Positions 25,416 to 26,611 of a stretch of DNA of 26,611 nucleotides are shown here, in pieces (position 1 is the first letter of the stretch; each line of letters opens with the position of its first letter). The notes under the pieces are model-generated. The model did no database searches. It was given only the letters and a program-made list of their open reading frames with translations, and was not told the DNA's origin. A program made the translations under genes and the position numbers. Where the stretch lies: contig CAYMBG010000025.1 in the NCBI GenBank assembly GCA_964388615.1, positions 1 to 26,611 of the forward strand, read 5' to 3'. Source of the DNA: SLLW01 sp964388615 (GTDB taxonomy: Bacteria > Bacteroidota > Rhodothermia > Balneolales > Natronogracilivirgulaceae).

Positions 25416-26611
25416 ATGAAAAAAAGACTACTCGCACTCCTGTTTACCACTCCCTGTCTTTTGGTTTTTTTAACCGTTTTACCCACTGCCTTATCTGCGC
25501 AGGTTGCCGTGCTGGGGGATACCATCTATACCATGGCGGGGGAACCTCTATATAACGGTACGGTTTTGATCCGTGATGGTACAATCGAGCAGGTTGGCCC
25601 TCAAGCTGACATCAACATCCCCGAAAATTACCAACAATATGAGTCATCTATTGTCACACCAGGGCTGATTGACGCCCGCTCAGTCGTGGGATTAGCCGGT
25701 TATTACAATCAGGAACATGACCAGGATCAATTGGAATACTCAAATGCCATCCAACCTGATTTACGAGCTTATGATGCTTACAACGCACGTGAGGAGCTGG
25801 TTGGCTTTCTGCGGAAAAACGGAATCACCACCGTTCACACCGGACATGCCCCTGGAGCGGTAGTCAGTGGCCAGACAATGATTGTCAAAACAGTTGGAAA
25901 AACTATAGACGAGGCTATAATAGACTCAACGACAGCCCTTTCGATCACATTGGGTTCTGCAGTTAGAAATCACTATGACACACCCGGAACACGTTCGAAA
26001 AGTGTTGCAATGCTTCGTCAGGAACTTATTCGTGCCGGTTCCTATGCCGAAAACAGAAAAAAAAGTAAACCGGGAGAGTCATTTGAGCGTGATCTAAAAC
26101 TGGAAGCTCTCGCTGACATGCTGGAAGGCAAGAGCTATGCCCTTATTTACGCTCAAAAATCTCAGGACATCATGACAGCATTACGGCTTCGTGATGAATT
26201 TGGGTTTCCTCTTTTGCTCGAAGGTGCGGCTGAAGCTTTCTTGCTCACCGAAGAAATTTCTGCCGCAAACATCCCTGTCATTATTCATCCCACGATGGTC
26301 AGAACCCGTGGTGATACAAAAAACGCGGCTTTTGACACGGCAGCTAAATTATCGGAATCGGGTATACCGATTGTTTTCCAAAGTGGTTACGAAACCTATG
26401 TCCCTAAGACCAGAATCGCTTTGTTTGAGGCGGCTGTGGCGGTAAGCCATGGCCTCGACTTCATGGAAGCACTGAAATCACTAACCATCAGACCAGCTGA
26501 AATGTTACATATCGATCATCAAGTTGGTTCTCTGGCAAAAGGCAAAGATGCCGACCTGGTGTTGTTTAATGGCGACCCCTTTGAATACACCAGCCGTCCT
26601 ACTGTCGTGAT
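25416..26611 (+). CDS. Second secreted amidohydrolase paralogue, metal ligands lost (partial, runs off window)
   Basis: At least 398 aa, open to the window end. Signal peptide MKKRLLALLFTTPCLLVFL with likely cleavage near LSAQ. It aligns along its whole length with the preceding protein: VLIRDGTIEQVG, GLIDARSVVG, KNGITTVHTGHAPGAVVSGQT, LEALADMLEGKS and GSLAKGKDADLVLFNGDPF. However, the HxH motif is R88 and V90, the HNHTHRHDD region reads YALIYAQKSQ, LHHVTD reads LEGAAE, and HTDD reads QSGY. It is therefore probably not a metal hydrolase. It could be a pseudoenzyme partner, a stabilising subunit or a binding protein. An in-frame ATG at 25386 would overlap the first gene; 25416 is preferred because it starts the signal peptide. 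Confidence 0.88.
   Translation, partial: MKKRLLALLFTTPCLLVFLTVLPTALSAQVAVLGDTIYTMAGEPLYNGTVLIRDGTIEQVGPQADINIPENYQQYESSIVTPGLIDARSVVGLAGYYNQEHDQDQLEYSNAIQPDLRAYDAYNAREELVGFLRKNGITTVHTGHAPGAVVSGQTMIVKTVGKTIDEAIIDSTTALSITLGSAVRNHYDTPGTRSKSVAMLRQELIRAGSYAENRKKSKPGESFERDLKLEALADMLEGKSYALIYAQKSQDIMTALRLRDEFGFPLLLEGAAEAFLLTEEISAANIPVIIHPTMVRTRGDTKNAAFDTAAKLSESGIPIVFQSGYETYVPKTRIALFEAAVAVSHGLDFMEALKSLTIRPAEMLHIDHQVGSLAKGKDADLVLFNGDPFEYTSRPTVV

Overview
The window is a bacterial chromosome fragment of moderate G+C with AT-rich intergenic regions. It most likely comes from the Bacteroidota/Balneolota/Rhodothermota side of the tree. The reasons are Tat-type and ordinary lipoproteins with short acidic linkers, scarce Shine-Dalgarno signals, a Bacteroidota-like compact cbb3 oxidase operon, and acid-rich secreted proteins that hint at a salt-adapted lifestyle. 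This placement is inference: there is no rRNA or other marker gene. I see no phage, transposon, CRISPR array, tRNA or rRNA gene.

Layout. (1) 129-2352: an Ldh2-family dehydrogenase (minus), divergent from a Tat-exported, lipidated sugar isomerase-like TIM barrel (plus) that ends in a clear terminator. (2) 2356-4819: a CTP-dependent lipid/polyprenol kinase-like membrane protein, a cold-shock protein whose terminator lies directly against that kinase's start codon, a small two-helix membrane protein, and a secreted LolA/MucB-like protein. (3) 4963-11220 (minus): a four-gene export operon reading TolC-like outer membrane channel, lipoprotein adaptor, RND pump, P-II-like small protein. A 100-N assembly gap sits exactly at the end of the RND gene and looks artefactual. 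(4) 11549-14718 (plus): a YjiH-type nucleoside-recognition (Gate) membrane protein with a TTG start, an unknown lipoprotein with a strong terminator, and a stand-alone CheY-like response regulator. (5) 14787-20667 (minus): a cbb3 oxidase operon in the order ccoS-ccoN-ccoO-ccoP-ccoI-safE, with the first five genes overlapping. (6) 20903-23836 (minus): a secreted type I pullulanase. (7) 24059 to the window end (plus): two tandem secreted amidohydrolases; the second runs off the window.

How the parts work together. The tolC-mfp-rnd-PII-like set should form one tripartite exporter with a small cytoplasmic accessory or sensor. The cco genes encode a microaerobic terminal oxidase together with its copper-delivery ATPase and assembly factors. 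CcoP carries one haem instead of two, and CcoN has Gln where the usual family motif has Glu. The tandem amidohydrolases pair a protein that keeps its metal-binding histidines with a paralogue in which every recognisable metal ligand has been replaced. That pair is the most unusual biology in the window. No wholly novel defence or mobile system is evident.
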